64,000 nt of DNA from the NCBI RefSeq assembly GCF_017876795.1, contig NZ_JAGIOR010000002.1:434001-498000 (forward strand), read 5' to 3'. This document shows, piece after piece, positions 44,858 through 54,168 of the stretch (the stretch's first letter is position 1; every line of letters starts with the position of its first letter). This DNA is from Rhizobium leguminosarum. Lineage in GTDB: Bacteria; Pseudomonadota; Alphaproteobacteria; Rhizobiales; Rhizobiaceae. The notes beneath the pieces were generated by a model that was given only the letters and a program-made list of their open reading frames with translations, was not told the origin of the DNA and searched no databases. A program made the position numbers and the translations under genes.

Positions 44858-45877
44858 ATGACTATGCGACCGGAGCAGCATCGGCAGGCAGACGGCGCCG
44901 CGAAACCCGCCGCGCGGCTCAAGGTCGGGTTCGTTCTGGCGCGATCGTTCACACTGTCGGCCTTCGCGCTCTTCATCGACACGCTGCGGCTTGCCAGCGA
45001 CGAGCAGGATCGGTCCGGAAGGGTCCTTGCAGACTGGCAGGTGATCGGCAGCACGCGGCACCTGATAAACTCGAGTTGCGGCGTCCAGGTCGCTCCGACG
45101 TCCGATTTCGTCGATCCATCGAATTTCAATTACATCGTGGTCGTTGGCGGTCTTCTGACGGTGGAGAACCCTGTCGACCAGCAGACCATCACCTTTCTCC
45201 GGCAGGCGGATGCCAAGAAGGTCCCGTTGATCGGCGTGTGCACGGGTTCGTTCATTCTTGCGGCGGCAGGCCTGATGAAGCGGCATGAGTCCTGCGTGAG
45301 CTGGCTGCATTACAAGGAGTTTCGCGAGCGGTTTCCCGACCTCGGCGTTCGTTCCGACCGGCTCTTCAATCTCGATCGCCAGCGCGGATCATGCGCCGGC
45401 GGCAGCAGCGCCGCCGACATGGCCGCCTTACTGGTCAGGAAATATATCAGCCGCGATGCCGAGCGGAATGCGCTTGAAGTGCTGCAGATCGAGAAGGCCC
45501 GGACGACCGCGGACATACAGCCCCGGCGTCCGCTGTACGACGACTATGACGACGCCCGCGTCAAGGCGGCGATGATTACGATGGAGCAGTTCGTCGACGG
45601 CAGCATGTCGATCCAGAAGCTTGCCGCCATGGTTGGTCTGTCTCGGCGGCAGTTGGAACGAATCTTCATCGACAAGACGGGAATGTCTCCTGCCAAGGCC
45701 TATAATCGGGTTCGCATGGAAAGGGCAAAATCGATCCTGGTCCAGTCGAAGGCGCCGCTTATCGAGATCGCGCTTGATGTCGGCTTCGAAAACGCCTCGC
45801 AGTTCACGCGAACGTTCAAACGGACCTTCGGGCAGACGCCGTCGCAGCATCGCGCGGCGGCGTCGAGACCGCACTGA
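44858..45877 (+). CDS. GlxA-type AraC regulator (DJ-1/PfpI plus AraC domains)
   Basis: A 339-residue regulator: N-terminal DJ-1/PfpI-like domain (about 20-190; GVCTGSFILAAAG with the nucleophile-elbow cysteine) and C-terminal AraC helices (about 235-330; MSIQKLAAMVGLSRRQLERIFIDKTGMSPAKAY, IALDVGFENASQFTRTFKRTFGQTP). Related proteins such as GbdR/CdhR control betaine and carnitine genes. Last gene of the GntR-led cluster; it may activate this operon or the Rieske genes. Confidence 0.87.
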   Translation: MTMRPEQHRQADGAAKPAARLKVGFVLARSFTLSAFALFIDTLRLASDEQDRSGRVLADWQVIGSTRHLINSSCGVQVAPTSDFVDPSNFNYIVVVGGLLTVENPVDQQTITFLRQADAKKVPLIGVCTGSFILAAAGLMKRHESCVSWLHYKEFRERFPDLGVRSDRLFNLDRQRGSCAGGSSAADMAALLVRKYISRDAERNALEVLQIEKARTTADIQPRRPLYDDYDDARVKAAMITMEQFVDGSMSIQKLAAMVGLSRRQLERIFIDKTGMSPAKAYNRVRMERAKSILVQSKAPLIEIALDVGFENASQFTRTFKRTFGQTPSQHRAAASRPH

Positions 45878-45885
45878 ACACACGT

Positions 45886-45909
45886 CAGTTCTCTTCCCAG
45901 GGGAAACTG
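45886..45909. terminator. Possible stem-loop between convergent genes
   Basis: CAGT…TTCCC-AG-GGGAA-ACTG can fold with a four-base bulge on one side. It lies in the 89-base gap between the regulator and the convergent reductase gene. No U-run; low confidence. Confidence 0.3.
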
Positions 45910-45966
45910 TCCAGCCGCTCCCTTGGCCATGATCAGTCGGTGAGTGACGTCGCCCTCGCTCAGTGT

Positions 45967-47058
45967 TCAGCGTTCGATGACGAGATCGCTGAGCGGCTTC
46001 GAGCAGCAGGGCAGGAAGAAGCCGGCGTCGATTTCCCTCTGGCGAATTCCGCCATTGTGGTTCATGTCGACCTTGCCTGATGTCAGCCTCGACTTGCAGG
46101 TGCCGCAGACGCCGTTGGCGCAGGAGGATGGAATCCTGACGCCCGTCTTCTTCGCGCAGGAGAGCACGCTCTGGTCGCCGGTTACCTCGATGCTGCGGGC
46201 CTGCTTTGAAAAGGTGACCTGAAAGACCTTGGCGGTGGCCTCCTGAACCGCTGGGATTTCCGGTTCGTCGATGACCGCGGCGTCGAAGCTTTCTTCGAGA
46301 TAGTGCGAGGCGGGGACGCCGAGCTCGGCAGAAATGCGGCGGGCCGCCTTCATGAACGGGGCGGGGCCGCAGCACATCACCGTCCGCTCGGCGATATCGG
46401 GAACCGCAAGTCTGAGATAGTCCGCCGAAATGCGGCCGGTCAGACCAGGCCAGGACGCCTCGCCCACAACAGTTTCCGGGAGGAAGTGAAGCCGAAGGCC
46501 CCTCAGCCTGCGGGCGATGCAGGCGAGCTCGTCGCGGAAGATCAGATCCTGCGGCGTGCGCGCGGCGTGCATGAAGACGACGTCGGCGGGTTCGCAGCTG
46601 TCGGCGAGTTCCCGCAGAATGGACATGACCGGGGTGATGCCGGAGCCGCCGGAGAGCAGCAGAAGCTTAGGTCCTGACGTCTCGGACCGGACGAAATGGC
46701 CGAGCGGGCCGTTCGCCTTGACGGATGCGCCCGGAACCAGCGTGTCGTGAAGCCAGTTGGAGATCTTGCCGCCCGGAACGCGCTTCACCGTGACGGAGAA
46801 GGCGTTCGCGCGATGCGGCGAAGAGGAGATGCTGTAGCACCGGCTTTCAGCCTCTCCACTATGCTCGAGGTCGAACAGAAAATACTGTCCGGCCTTGAAG
46901 GCGAAGCGCTTTCCGTCAGGAGAGGCGAAGGTGAACGTCTTGACGTCGTGGGTCTCCTGCTGGACGTCGAGGCACACGAGCGCGTCGTCTTCCTCGGCAT
47001 TCCAAACGTCGTGACGGGCGGCTTTTCCGAGCGAGGCTTGCGGGGTTCTAGTGTCCAT
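45967..47058 (-). CDS. Rieske-oxygenase reductase component (FAD/NAD plus 2Fe-2S; GbcB/stachydrine-demethylase type)
   Basis: A 363-residue reductase: FAD domain (RCYSISSSPHRANAFSVTVKR), NAD domain (LLLSGGSGITPVMSILRELAD, MCCGPAPFMKAARR) and a C-terminal plant-type ferredoxin (CANGVCGTC, later Cys in FLPCCSKP). This order matches reductases of glycine/proline betaine demethylases. It passes NAD(P)H electrons to the Rieske oxygenase. ATG 47058 overlaps the end of the oxygenase gene by eleven bases; the longer frame is the oxygenase shadow. Confidence 0.9.
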   Translation of the reverse strand: MDTRTPQASLGKAARHDVWNAEEDDALVCLDVQQETHDVKTFTFASPDGKRFAFKAGQYFLFDLEHSGEAESRCYSISSSPHRANAFSVTVKRVPGGKISNWLHDTLVPGASVKANGPLGHFVRSETSGPKLLLLSGGSGITPVMSILRELADSCEPADVVFMHAARTPQDLIFRDELACIARRLRGLRLHFLPETVVGEASWPGLTGRISADYLRLAVPDIAERTVMCCGPAPFMKAARRISAELGVPASHYLEESFDAAVIDEPEIPAVQEATAKVFQVTFSKQARSIEVTGDQSVLSCAKKTGVRIPSSCANGVCGTCKSRLTSGKVDMNHNGGIRQREIDAGFFLPCCSKPLSDLVIER

Positions 47059-48301
47059 GAGCGCGCATCCGGTCGATGTACCAGGCGGCGAACTTGTCGA
47101 GGTTCGTCTCGGAGAAGCGGGAATAGGGACCCGGCTGATAGGCGGGATCGAGCGTGCCGGCGTGAGACCGGGCGACCAGATCGGCGTCCTGATCCGTCGT
47201 CGCGACCCAGACATCCGTCAGCTTGTCGAGGTTGTAATCGACCCCTTCGACGGCGTCCTTGTGGACCAGCCACTTGGTCCTGACCAGCGTCTTGCCGGCC
47301 GAGAGCGGGATGACGGTTGCCACCACGGCATGATCGCCCATGAAGTGGTTCCAGCTGTTATGACCCCAGAGATGCGTGTCGCCGAGATCCTTACGGGTCA
47401 TCTGCCCGAGAAGTTTGGACGATGCGGCGGTGGCGTCGTGGGTCTGGGATTCCCCGGCGCCTGATATGATCAGCCGCTGCGTGCGGAAGTTCGTGGCGCA
47501 GTCGGCGAGCTGCTCGACGGCAGCCGAGGGGAAACCATCAGCCTCCCATGCCTGCGTGCGTTGCTCGTAAAGCCGGAAATGCTCCTCGGCCTGTTCACGA
47601 TCCTCCGGGCTCAACGTTTCGGGGTCGAAGCCGAAGTCGAGATCGACGAAGGAGACGCAAAGTTCCGGGTGGTTGGCCGAGCAGTGATAGCACTCACGAT
47701 TGTTCTCCATCGTCAGCTTCCAGTTGCCGTCCTCGACGACGTCGGTCTGGTGGGCGATCTTGGCATTGCGGATGTCGTAGGGCACGAGGCGCTCGACAAT
47801 GGCCTGTTCGAGGCCGGCAATGTCCTCGGGCGGATTGTCGGACAGGCAGACATAGATCAGCCCGCCGATCGATTTGAAGGTGACCGGCTTCAGGCCGCGA
47901 CAGTCCTTGTCGAAATCCTTGCCCATATGGGGCGCGTAGCTGAGCTCGCCCGTCAGCTCATAGGTCCAGGTGTGATAGGGACAGACGAGCTTCGAAACGA
48001 TCGTTTTGCCCGGATCGAGAAGGCGGGAGCCGCGATGGCGGCAGACATTGTGCAGGACGCGAATTTCTCCGTCGTCGTCGCGCAGCAGGATCAGGCTCGT
48101 CTTGCCGATATCGATCACCGTGGCGTCACCGGGTTCGGGAACATCACAGTCCAGGCCGACGCAGATCCAGTGCTTGTGGAAGAAGACGTCGATATCCGCT
48201 TCGAACACGTCCTCTCTGACATAAAGGCCGGCCGGCAGTGAATGGCCCTCCGAGCGGGAGTCCAGCAAGGCCGAAATGGACGATGGAAGCCTGTTTAGCA
48301 T
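47048..48301 (-). CDS. Rieske non-haem iron oxygenase, quaternary-ammonium demethylase type
   Basis: A 417-residue oxygenase alpha subunit. The Rieske cluster ligands are Cys87/His89 (CRHRGSRLL) and Cys107/His110 (CPYHTW). Mononuclear iron ligands are His206 and His211 in ENNRECYHCSANHPE, with a later Asp. The betaine-demethylase branch (GbcA, stachydrine demethylase) is the best fit; it would hydroxylate an N-methyl so that it leaves as formaldehyde. Glycine betaine, proline betaine and hydroxyproline betaine are candidates; context favours the last two. Divergent from LysR. Confidence 0.87.
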   Translation of the reverse strand: MLNRLPSSISALLDSRSEGHSLPAGLYVREDVFEADIDVFFHKHWICVGLDCDVPEPGDATVIDIGKTSLILLRDDDGEIRVLHNVCRHRGSRLLDPGKTIVSKLVCPYHTWTYELTGELSYAPHMGKDFDKDCRGLKPVTFKSIGGLIYVCLSDNPPEDIAGLEQAIVERLVPYDIRNAKIAHQTDVVEDGNWKLTMENNRECYHCSANHPELCVSFVDLDFGFDPETLSPEDREQAEEHFRLYEQRTQAWEADGFPSAAVEQLADCATNFRTQRLIISGAGESQTHDATAASSKLLGQMTRKDLGDTHLWGHNSWNHFMGDHAVVATVIPLSAGKTLVRTKWLVHKDAVEGVDYNLDKLTDVWVATTDQDADLVARSHAGTLDPAYQPGPYSRFSETNLDKFAAWYIDRMRAHGH

Positions 48302-48411
48302 GAGAACCTCTTATGTGAGAATTTCCCCAGATTGCCCTTGCTATGTTGGGTTTTCAACGGCACAAAAATTTGCGTTCGCATAAGTTTTTATCATGTGAAA
48401 AGGGTTTCGAG

Positions 48412-49299
48412 ATGCAGTTTAGAAGACGGCTCCCGTCGCTGACCGCATTGGTGACACTGGAGGCGGTACTGCGCAGGAAAAGCTTCACCCTGGCTGCGAC
48501 CGAACTCGGCGTCACCCAGGCGGCGGTCAGCAGGCAGATTGCCTTGCTGGAGGAGGAGTTCGGCCAGGCCCTGTTTGTGCGCAAACACCGGGCGATCGAA
48601 CCGACGGCGGCATGCGTGACCCTCGGCGCGACGCTGGCGAAGAGTTTCGCCGATATCGCCGAAAGCGTGGAAGCGATCCAGTCGCGCAGCCAGGACGTGG
48701 TGACGATCGGAGCAACCGTCGCATTCTCTTCATTCTGGCTGCTGCCGCGGCTGGCCGAATTCCGCCGGGCCAATCCCGGCATTCTAGTGCGGGTGATATC
48801 GCAGGACAGTCCGATTGCTCTCGACGGCGGAGAAGTCGATGTGGCGATCCGCTACGGACTACCGCCCTTCAGCGATGGAACGGTCATCGCCTCGCGCGGC
48901 GACGTCATTTCCCCCGTCTGCTCTCCGGATTATCTTCGGCGGCGAGGAGATGGTCCGCTAAGCTCGGCCGACGAATTCATCGAAACGGACGTTCTCCATC
49001 GGTCCTGGTATAGCTGGTCGCAATGGGCTTCCCTGACGGGCGCCAATATCACGGTAAAGCCGTCGCTTCGGTTCAATCACTATACCGAAACCATCGCCGC
49101 CGCACGCGCAGGGCAGGGGATAGCACTGGGATGGCGCATGCTGGTGGGTACTTTTCTGGAGGACGGAACCCTGGTGCAGGCCGACAGCAGCGAGCTTGCC
49201 GCCGAAGGCCGTTACAACGTCATCGTGCCCGTCAAAGCCAAACGAACCAATGCCCGGGATCTTGCCGCCGCCTGGCTGACGGCGTCATTGCACGGTTGA
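48412..49299 (+). CDS. LysR-family regulator (GcvA type)
   Basis: A 295-residue LysR protein: HTH about 6-62 (SLTALVTLEAVLRRKSFTLAATELGVTQAAVSRQIALLEEEFG), then effector domain (DVVTIGATVAFSSFWLLPRLAEF). ATG 48412 is chosen because the residues before it (frame from 48343) look non-coding. It is divergent from the Rieske oxygenase, with CTTATGTG and CGCATAAG in the 110-base gap as possible half-sites; it probably controls that pair. Confidence 0.85.
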   Translation: MQFRRRLPSLTALVTLEAVLRRKSFTLAATELGVTQAAVSRQIALLEEEFGQALFVRKHRAIEPTAACVTLGATLAKSFADIAESVEAIQSRSQDVVTIGATVAFSSFWLLPRLAEFRRANPGILVRVISQDSPIALDGGEVDVAIRYGLPPFSDGTVIASRGDVISPVCSPDYLRRRGDGPLSSADEFIETDVLHRSWYSWSQWASLTGANITVKPSLRFNHYTETIAAARAGQGIALGWRMLVGTFLEDGTLVQADSSELAAEGRYNVIVPVKAKRTNARDLAAAWLTASLHG

Positions 49300-49313
49300 T
49301 CAAAAGCCCTAAA

Positions 49314-50978
49314 TCACAAACCCAGTCCCACGGTCGTCGTTCGGTGCACGCCCTTCGGGACGAAGGCGAAGCGATCGGAGAGGCTGAGGAAATCGGCCGC
49401 CAGGTGAATGACGGATAGCCACATTTCCGTGCCCTGCAGGCTCGGTTCACCGCCGTCGGCGAATGGGAAACCTTCGCCATCCCGCCATCTATCCAGAGCC
49501 CTCGAGATGAGATGGCGGGCGATCACCTCCCCATCGGCCCGCCGGTAATCAGTCTGGCGGGCAATCAGCAGCAGCGGATGGATCGTATCGAGCAGGTTGC
49601 ACGCATTGTATTTCTGAGCCACGAAGCCCTTGTGATTGCGATAATTGAGGTGAACCGTTTCGAGCGCGGCGTATGGGTGCGGGAGCGGCATGCCGAACTG
49701 CGCGTAGGTGCCGCGCGTCAGGCGGTAAAAGCCGTTCACGGGCTGGAGCCATCCCTCCAGCGCCGTCGGCTCGCCCCACAGGCCTGAAACGCGGTTGGCA
49801 TTGAGGCTCAGCCACTCGAACAACTTCTGGCGTGGACCTCTGATGCCGAAATACTTGGCGTTGAAATACATGGCGGTTCCGATGGCATCGACCACACTGC
49901 CGGCGTGCCATGCCCGGCTCGACCAGGGTAGAGCACTCAGCCATTGCTCCAGCTCTTGAGCGCCGAGCTGCACCGCTCGGATGGGGTGCTGTGGACTGGC
50001 GCCAAGCAGTTCAAGCGTATATCCAACCGAAAGGACGTTGTAGAGCGCCTTCGGATCATCCCGTAATTCCTTGTCGTGGACTCGCGAATGTTCTTCCGGG
50101 ACAAGGCCGCTCTCTTGGTCTTGGAGGCTTTGGAGAAGCTCGGTGGTTTGCGCCGGATCGAGCCCGGGCGGCAGGTGGCCGAAGCCAGCCGCGATCTCGA
50201 TTGCATCGCACAGATGCCGGATTGCCGGTCTCCTAACGCCGTCCGCCTCCAACGATTCATAGGTCTCAGGCGTTTTCCAGCGTGCAAGAATATCAGGCCA
50301 TTGCTCCTGCGCTTTCTGACCGAGCCTGACCAATTGATCTTCGACGTCTGCAATGCCGGATTTCCTCGCAGCAGCACCTCTGCTCCGCAGCACCCGGGCG
50401 GGGACGCCGCCGGCAATCGACAGGGCGGGAATGTCCTGCGTGACCACAGCTCCGGCGGCGATCACCGCGCCATTTCCAATCGTGACGCCATCGAGGATCA
50501 CGCAATTGGCGCCAATCCAGACATCGTCGCCGATCACGATGCCGAGGCTTATGATGCCCTGGCGATGGATAGGTCGATCAAGGTCGTCGAAGCCGTGATT
50601 GAAGCCGACAATCGATGCATGCGAGGCAATCCGCACGCCATTGCCGCACGTCACCTTGCCGGAAACACAGGCAAAAGGATTGATGCTGCAATCGTCGCCG
50701 AGGATCACATCACCTCGAACGAGCGCCTGCCCCGCAATCCAGGACCGCTCGCCCATCGTCAGGCTCTCGGTGAAGATTGCGGCATCTTCGGCGATGTAGG
50801 ACGTCTCAGCCAAGTCAGCAGCGCAGGATCGCCTGAGCTCCGCCTTGCGGGCGAGGTGGGCGGGATGGTCAAGGTCCGACGCCATGCGTTCCCAGGGAAG
50901 ATATTGAAGCCTGCGCGATTCTCGATCGTAACTCGCCGATGCTTGCGGACGGTTGGCGTGGTCCATCTGGGTCCTCAT
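49314..50978 (-). CDS. Hexapeptide-repeat acyltransferase with long C-terminal helical domain
   Basis: About 554 residues. The N-terminal part (about 45-210) is a left-handed beta-helix acyltransferase of the maltose/nodulation O-acetyltransferase kind: NPFACVSGKVTCGNGVRI, His in VGFNHGF, IGDDVWIGANCVILDGVTIGNGAVIAAGAVV, GVPARVLR. The remaining ~300 residues (WLSALPWSSRAWHAGSVVDAIG, YRNHKGFVAQKYNACNLLDTIHPLL) look like an alpha/alpha-barrel domain of unknown role. The start is uncertain: ATG 50978, ATG 50966 or a later Met are possible and none has a good ribosome site. Substrate unknown. Confidence 0.65.
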   Translation of the reverse strand: MRTQMDHANRPQASASYDRESRRLQYLPWERMASDLDHPAHLARKAELRRSCAADLAETSYIAEDAAIFTESLTMGERSWIAGQALVRGDVILGDDCSINPFACVSGKVTCGNGVRIASHASIVGFNHGFDDLDRPIHRQGIISLGIVIGDDVWIGANCVILDGVTIGNGAVIAAGAVVTQDIPALSIAGGVPARVLRSRGAAARKSGIADVEDQLVRLGQKAQEQWPDILARWKTPETYESLEADGVRRPAIRHLCDAIEIAAGFGHLPPGLDPAQTTELLQSLQDQESGLVPEEHSRVHDKELRDDPKALYNVLSVGYTLELLGASPQHPIRAVQLGAQELEQWLSALPWSSRAWHAGSVVDAIGTAMYFNAKYFGIRGPRQKLFEWLSLNANRVSGLWGEPTALEGWLQPVNGFYRLTRGTYAQFGMPLPHPYAALETVHLNYRNHKGFVAQKYNACNLLDTIHPLLLIARQTDYRRADGEVIARHLISRALDRWRDGEGFPFADGGEPSLQGTEMWLSVIHLAADFLSLSDRFAFVPKGVHRTTTVGLGL

Positions 50979-51130
50979 TTGCGGTTCAGCCGTTCGTCTG
51001 CTTTCGGCAATCCGTTGGGTCGCGACATCAGACAGTGTGATCCATTCGAAAGCAAGGACTGGCAACACGTGGCGTAGACCCTCCCAGATCGTCTGGAGCG
51101 CCTTGTCTGCCGATGCGGGTGACGCGCCTG

Positions 51131-51877
51131 TTAAACGGCTTGAGCCGTGGGTCGGAACAGGATCTCGTTGATATCTACATCGTCGGGTTCGTTGATCGCG
51201 AAGGCGACCGTCCGGGCGAACGTGGCCGCACCGATTGCGATTTGGCTGACGAACTTCTTCGTTCCGGCCTGGATGTCCTTCTCGCTGATATGCTCGAGGA
51301 GTTCGGTTTTGACCGCGCCTGGTGAAATGATCGTCGTGCGGACGTTGTACGGCTTCACTTCCTTCCGGAGCCCCTCCGAAAGGGCGCGCACCGCGAACTT
51401 CGTAGCGCAATAGACAGTAGCACCCGGATCGACCACATGGCCATAGACTGAAGACACGTTGATGATGTGGCCCGACTTCTGCGCCATCATATGGGGAAGC
51501 GCTGCTGCGATGCCGTAAAGCACGCCCTTGATATTTACGTCGATCATGTGATCCCACTCCTCGACCTTGAGCCGTTCGAGCGGCGCGAGCGGCATCAGGC
51601 CCGCATTGTTTAACATCACGTCGATACGACCGAACTCGTTGACGGCCAGGTCGACGAGGTTTTTGACTTGATGTTGATCCGTGACGTCCGTTTGGACCGC
51701 CTTCGCCTTGTAGCCGTTGGCGGTCAGTTCCTCAGCCAGCGCAGCGATGCGGTCGCTCCGGCGCGCGCCCAGGACGACCGAAGCACCTCGCTCGGCAAGG
51801 TGGCGCGCCGTGGCTGCGCCAAGTCCGCTGCTTGCACCGGTGATGACGACGATTTTATTTTCGATTCCTTGAGACAT
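51131..51877 (-). CDS. Short-chain dehydrogenase/reductase
   Basis: A 248-residue [19 protein letters not shown] cofactor motif, NNAG, catalytic Ser in INVSSVYG and YCATK (Tyr/Lys). The Arg in GARRSDR after strand 2 suggests NADPH. Start ATG 51877 has GGAGAT upstream. It follows the broken MFS gene, an arrangement (LysR, MFS, SDR) common in small accessory loci. Substrate unknown. Confidence 0.87.
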   Translation of the reverse strand: MSQGIENKIVVITGASSGLGAATARHLAERGASVVLGARRSDRIAALAEELTANGYKAKAVQTDVTDQHQVKNLVDLAVNEFGRIDVMLNNAGLMPLAPLERLKVEEWDHMIDVNIKGVLYGIAAALPHMMAQKSGHIINVSSVYGHVVDPGATVYCATKFAVRALSEGLRKEVKPYNVRTTIISPGAVKTELLEHISEKDIQAGTKKFVSQIAIGAATFARTVAFAINEPDDVDINEILFRPTAQAV

Positions 51878-51908
51878 GACGATCTCCTGTTTTGAGGCTT
51901 CGGAAAGT

Positions 51909-53094
51909 TCAGGTGCGACGGCCAGCCAGGCTGGCGAGGGCGGCGGAACATGCGAGAAGGCAGGCGGCGAGGAGAAAGGTGCTCCACCATCCCGCGGTGT
52001 CGAACAACATGCCGCCAGCAAAAGCGCCGCCAGCAATGGCGAGCTGTATCAGCGCCACTTGCAGCCCGCCCGCCGCTTCCAATTCGCCTGGCATGACGGC
52101 GGTCATCCAGGTGTTCCAGGCGACGGGAATAGGGGTCGAGAAAAATCCCCACATCACAAGCAGGGAGGCCGTAACCGCCGCGAACGGTCCGAGAGCGATC
52201 AGCAAAGTGCGAGGATCGAAAGAACGGCCGGCAATCCGACCAGAAGGAGGAAGAGGTGCCGCCGGATAACGAAACCGATGACAGAGGTTCCAGCCAGTCC
52301 GCCGACGCCAAGGCCGAGAAGCACCATCGACAGAGCATTCAAGTCCAGTCCCGTGACGCCCTCGAGGAACGGGCGAAGGTAAATCGACAGCGCGTTCTGG
52401 CCGATGAAGGCGAGACCGGTTGCCGCCATTCCAACCGCGAATGTGCGATTGCGCAGCAGCCCGAATATTCTGGCCACCGAGACGGTGGCCGTCTCGGGCA
52501 TCTGGGGCAGCACGATCAGTTGCCAGACAAGCCCGGCAATGCCGATTGGCACTGTGACCAGGAAGGTGTCGCGCCATCCGATCAACACGCCGAGAAAACT
52601 GCCGAGCGGCGCAGCAAGGACGAGAGCGAATGCGGTGCCACCCTGAAGCAGTGCGATGGCCTTCGGCACGTCTCGGCTCGAAGTCAGGCGTGCCAGAATA
52701 GCCGTCGACAGCGACCAGAAACCGCCAATCGAAATGCCGCCCAGGGCTCGCCCAACCATAAAGATAAGGAAGTTGGGTGCGAGGGCAACCGCCAGGCTCG
52801 AGGCAACTAGAACCGCCGTATAGAGCAACACCACCATCTTCCGGTCGATCTTCGCAAGAGAGCATTGGCGAAAAGGCTGGTGACAACCGCGAAGATGCCC
52901 GACACGGTAATCGCCATTCCGGCCTGTCCTTCCGACACGGAGAGGTCCCTGGCGATCGGAGTGAGAAGGCTCACGGGAAGGAATTCCAGCCCAACCAGAA
53001 GGAAAGTAAGAAGCGAGAGACAGGTCACCGCCGCCCACGGAGTTGCTACGCCTTCAGTTATTGAGGGATCATCCAATGTCAGCTCGATGGTCAT
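51909..53094 (-). pseudogene. MFS transporter broken by two frameshifts
   Basis: Three pieces in different frames together make a full ~395-residue MFS drug/nucleoside-type exporter. Piece 1 runs from ATG 53094 (MTIELTLDDPSITEG, then TFLLVGLEFLPVSLLTPIARD) to about 52855. Piece 2 (KMVVLLYTAVLVASSLAVAL…LVGLPAVLSILA) runs to about 52203. Piece 3 (IALGPFAAVTASLLVMWGFF…SLAGRRT) ends at 51909. Each junction is explained by one missing base (near 52854 and 52203). Either a pseudogene or a sequencing fault. It is divergent from the LysR gene at 53182. Confidence 0.8.
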
Positions 53095-53181
53095 CCATGT
53101 TCTCCTGTCCGGAATAAATAACCGAGCTGGTTTTGCGGCTAGAAGCTATAATCTGAATGTCGTGATGAAGGAGATTCAACA

Positions 53182-54087
53182 ATGCGGCGCGACGAGTTCA
53201 CGGAAATGCGTGCGTTTCTGGAGGTGGCGCAGGAGCGGAGTTTCACGCGTGCCGCATCAAAGCTGGGAGTCACGAGATCGGCGCTGAGCCACGCGATCAG
53301 CGCGCTCGAAGAACGGTTGGGCGTCCGTCTTCTTTCGCGCACAACCCGCGACGTCGCTCCAACAACGGCCGGCACGCGTCTCGTAGAAAGCATTCAACCG
53401 CATTTTGAGAGCATCGCCGCCGAGATCAGCGCGATCACTGCGCTCCGTGACAAGCCCTCAGGTCAAGTCCGGCTCGTGTGTCCCGACGACGCCATCGATT
53501 TGGTGTTCCGCCCGAGGCTGCCTGCCTTCCTGCACGATTACCCCGATATCACCGTCGAACTGATCATCGACAACGGTTTCACAAATATCGTTGAACGCCA
53601 ATTCGACGCCGGCGTACGGCTCGGCGAAGCGATCGCTCGCGACATGGTGGCCGTTCGCATCGGCCCCGACGTCTCCTATGCCGTGGTGGGGTCACCGGAA
53701 TACTTTGCGCGCCGCGCTGCGCCTTCGACGCCACACGACTTGACGGACCACAATTGTGTCAACCTGCGGCTTCCAACATCAGGCGCGCTCTATGCTTGGG
53801 AGTTCGCAAAGGACGGTCGCGAGTTCAGCGTCCGTGTCGAGGGCCAACTCACGATGAGCAATATAGACCCGGCGATCAGTGCCGCTCTTGACGGTGTGGG
53901 GCTATCCTACGCGCCGAGAGACCTCGTCCGACAACATCTTGACGGCGGTCAGTTGCAGGAAGTGCTCGCAGACTGGACGCCAGCGTTTCAAGGATATCAC
54001 CTTTATTACCCCAGTCGGCGCCATGCATCGCCCGCCTTTTCTGCGTTTCTCGAAGCCTTTCGATACCGGCCCCGATCGCCAAAATAA
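53182..54087 (+). CDS. LysR-family regulator
   Basis: A 301-residue LysR protein; N-terminal HTH (FLEVAQERSFTRAASKLGVTRSALSHAISALEERLG) and effector domain (GQVRLVCPDDAIDLVFRPRLPAFLHDYPDI). GGAGATTCAACA precedes ATG. By the usual rule for divergent LysR genes, it should regulate the MFS/SDR operon across the 87-base gap. Confidence 0.88.
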   Translation: MRRDEFTEMRAFLEVAQERSFTRAASKLGVTRSALSHAISALEERLGVRLLSRTTRDVAPTTAGTRLVESIQPHFESIAAEISAITALRDKPSGQVRLVCPDDAIDLVFRPRLPAFLHDYPDITVELIIDNGFTNIVERQFDAGVRLGEAIARDMVAVRIGPDVSYAVVGSPEYFARRAAPSTPHDLTDHNCVNLRLPTSGALYAWEFAKDGREFSVRVEGQLTMSNIDPAISAALDGVGLSYAPRDLVRQHLDGGQLQEVLADWTPAFQGYHLYYPSRRHASPAFSAFLEAFRYRPRSPK

Positions 54088-54168
54088 TGTCAAGAGGCTC
54101 CATTGGCGCAGCATCTCATGTCCTTTTGCCGGTCCAGCCGTAGGGATACGTGCGAAATTATCGACGCT

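Noticed and set aside
50979..51557. Upstream extension of the acyltransferase frame
   Set aside because: Most of it lies antisense-frame within the SDR gene and shows no acyltransferase-like sequence.
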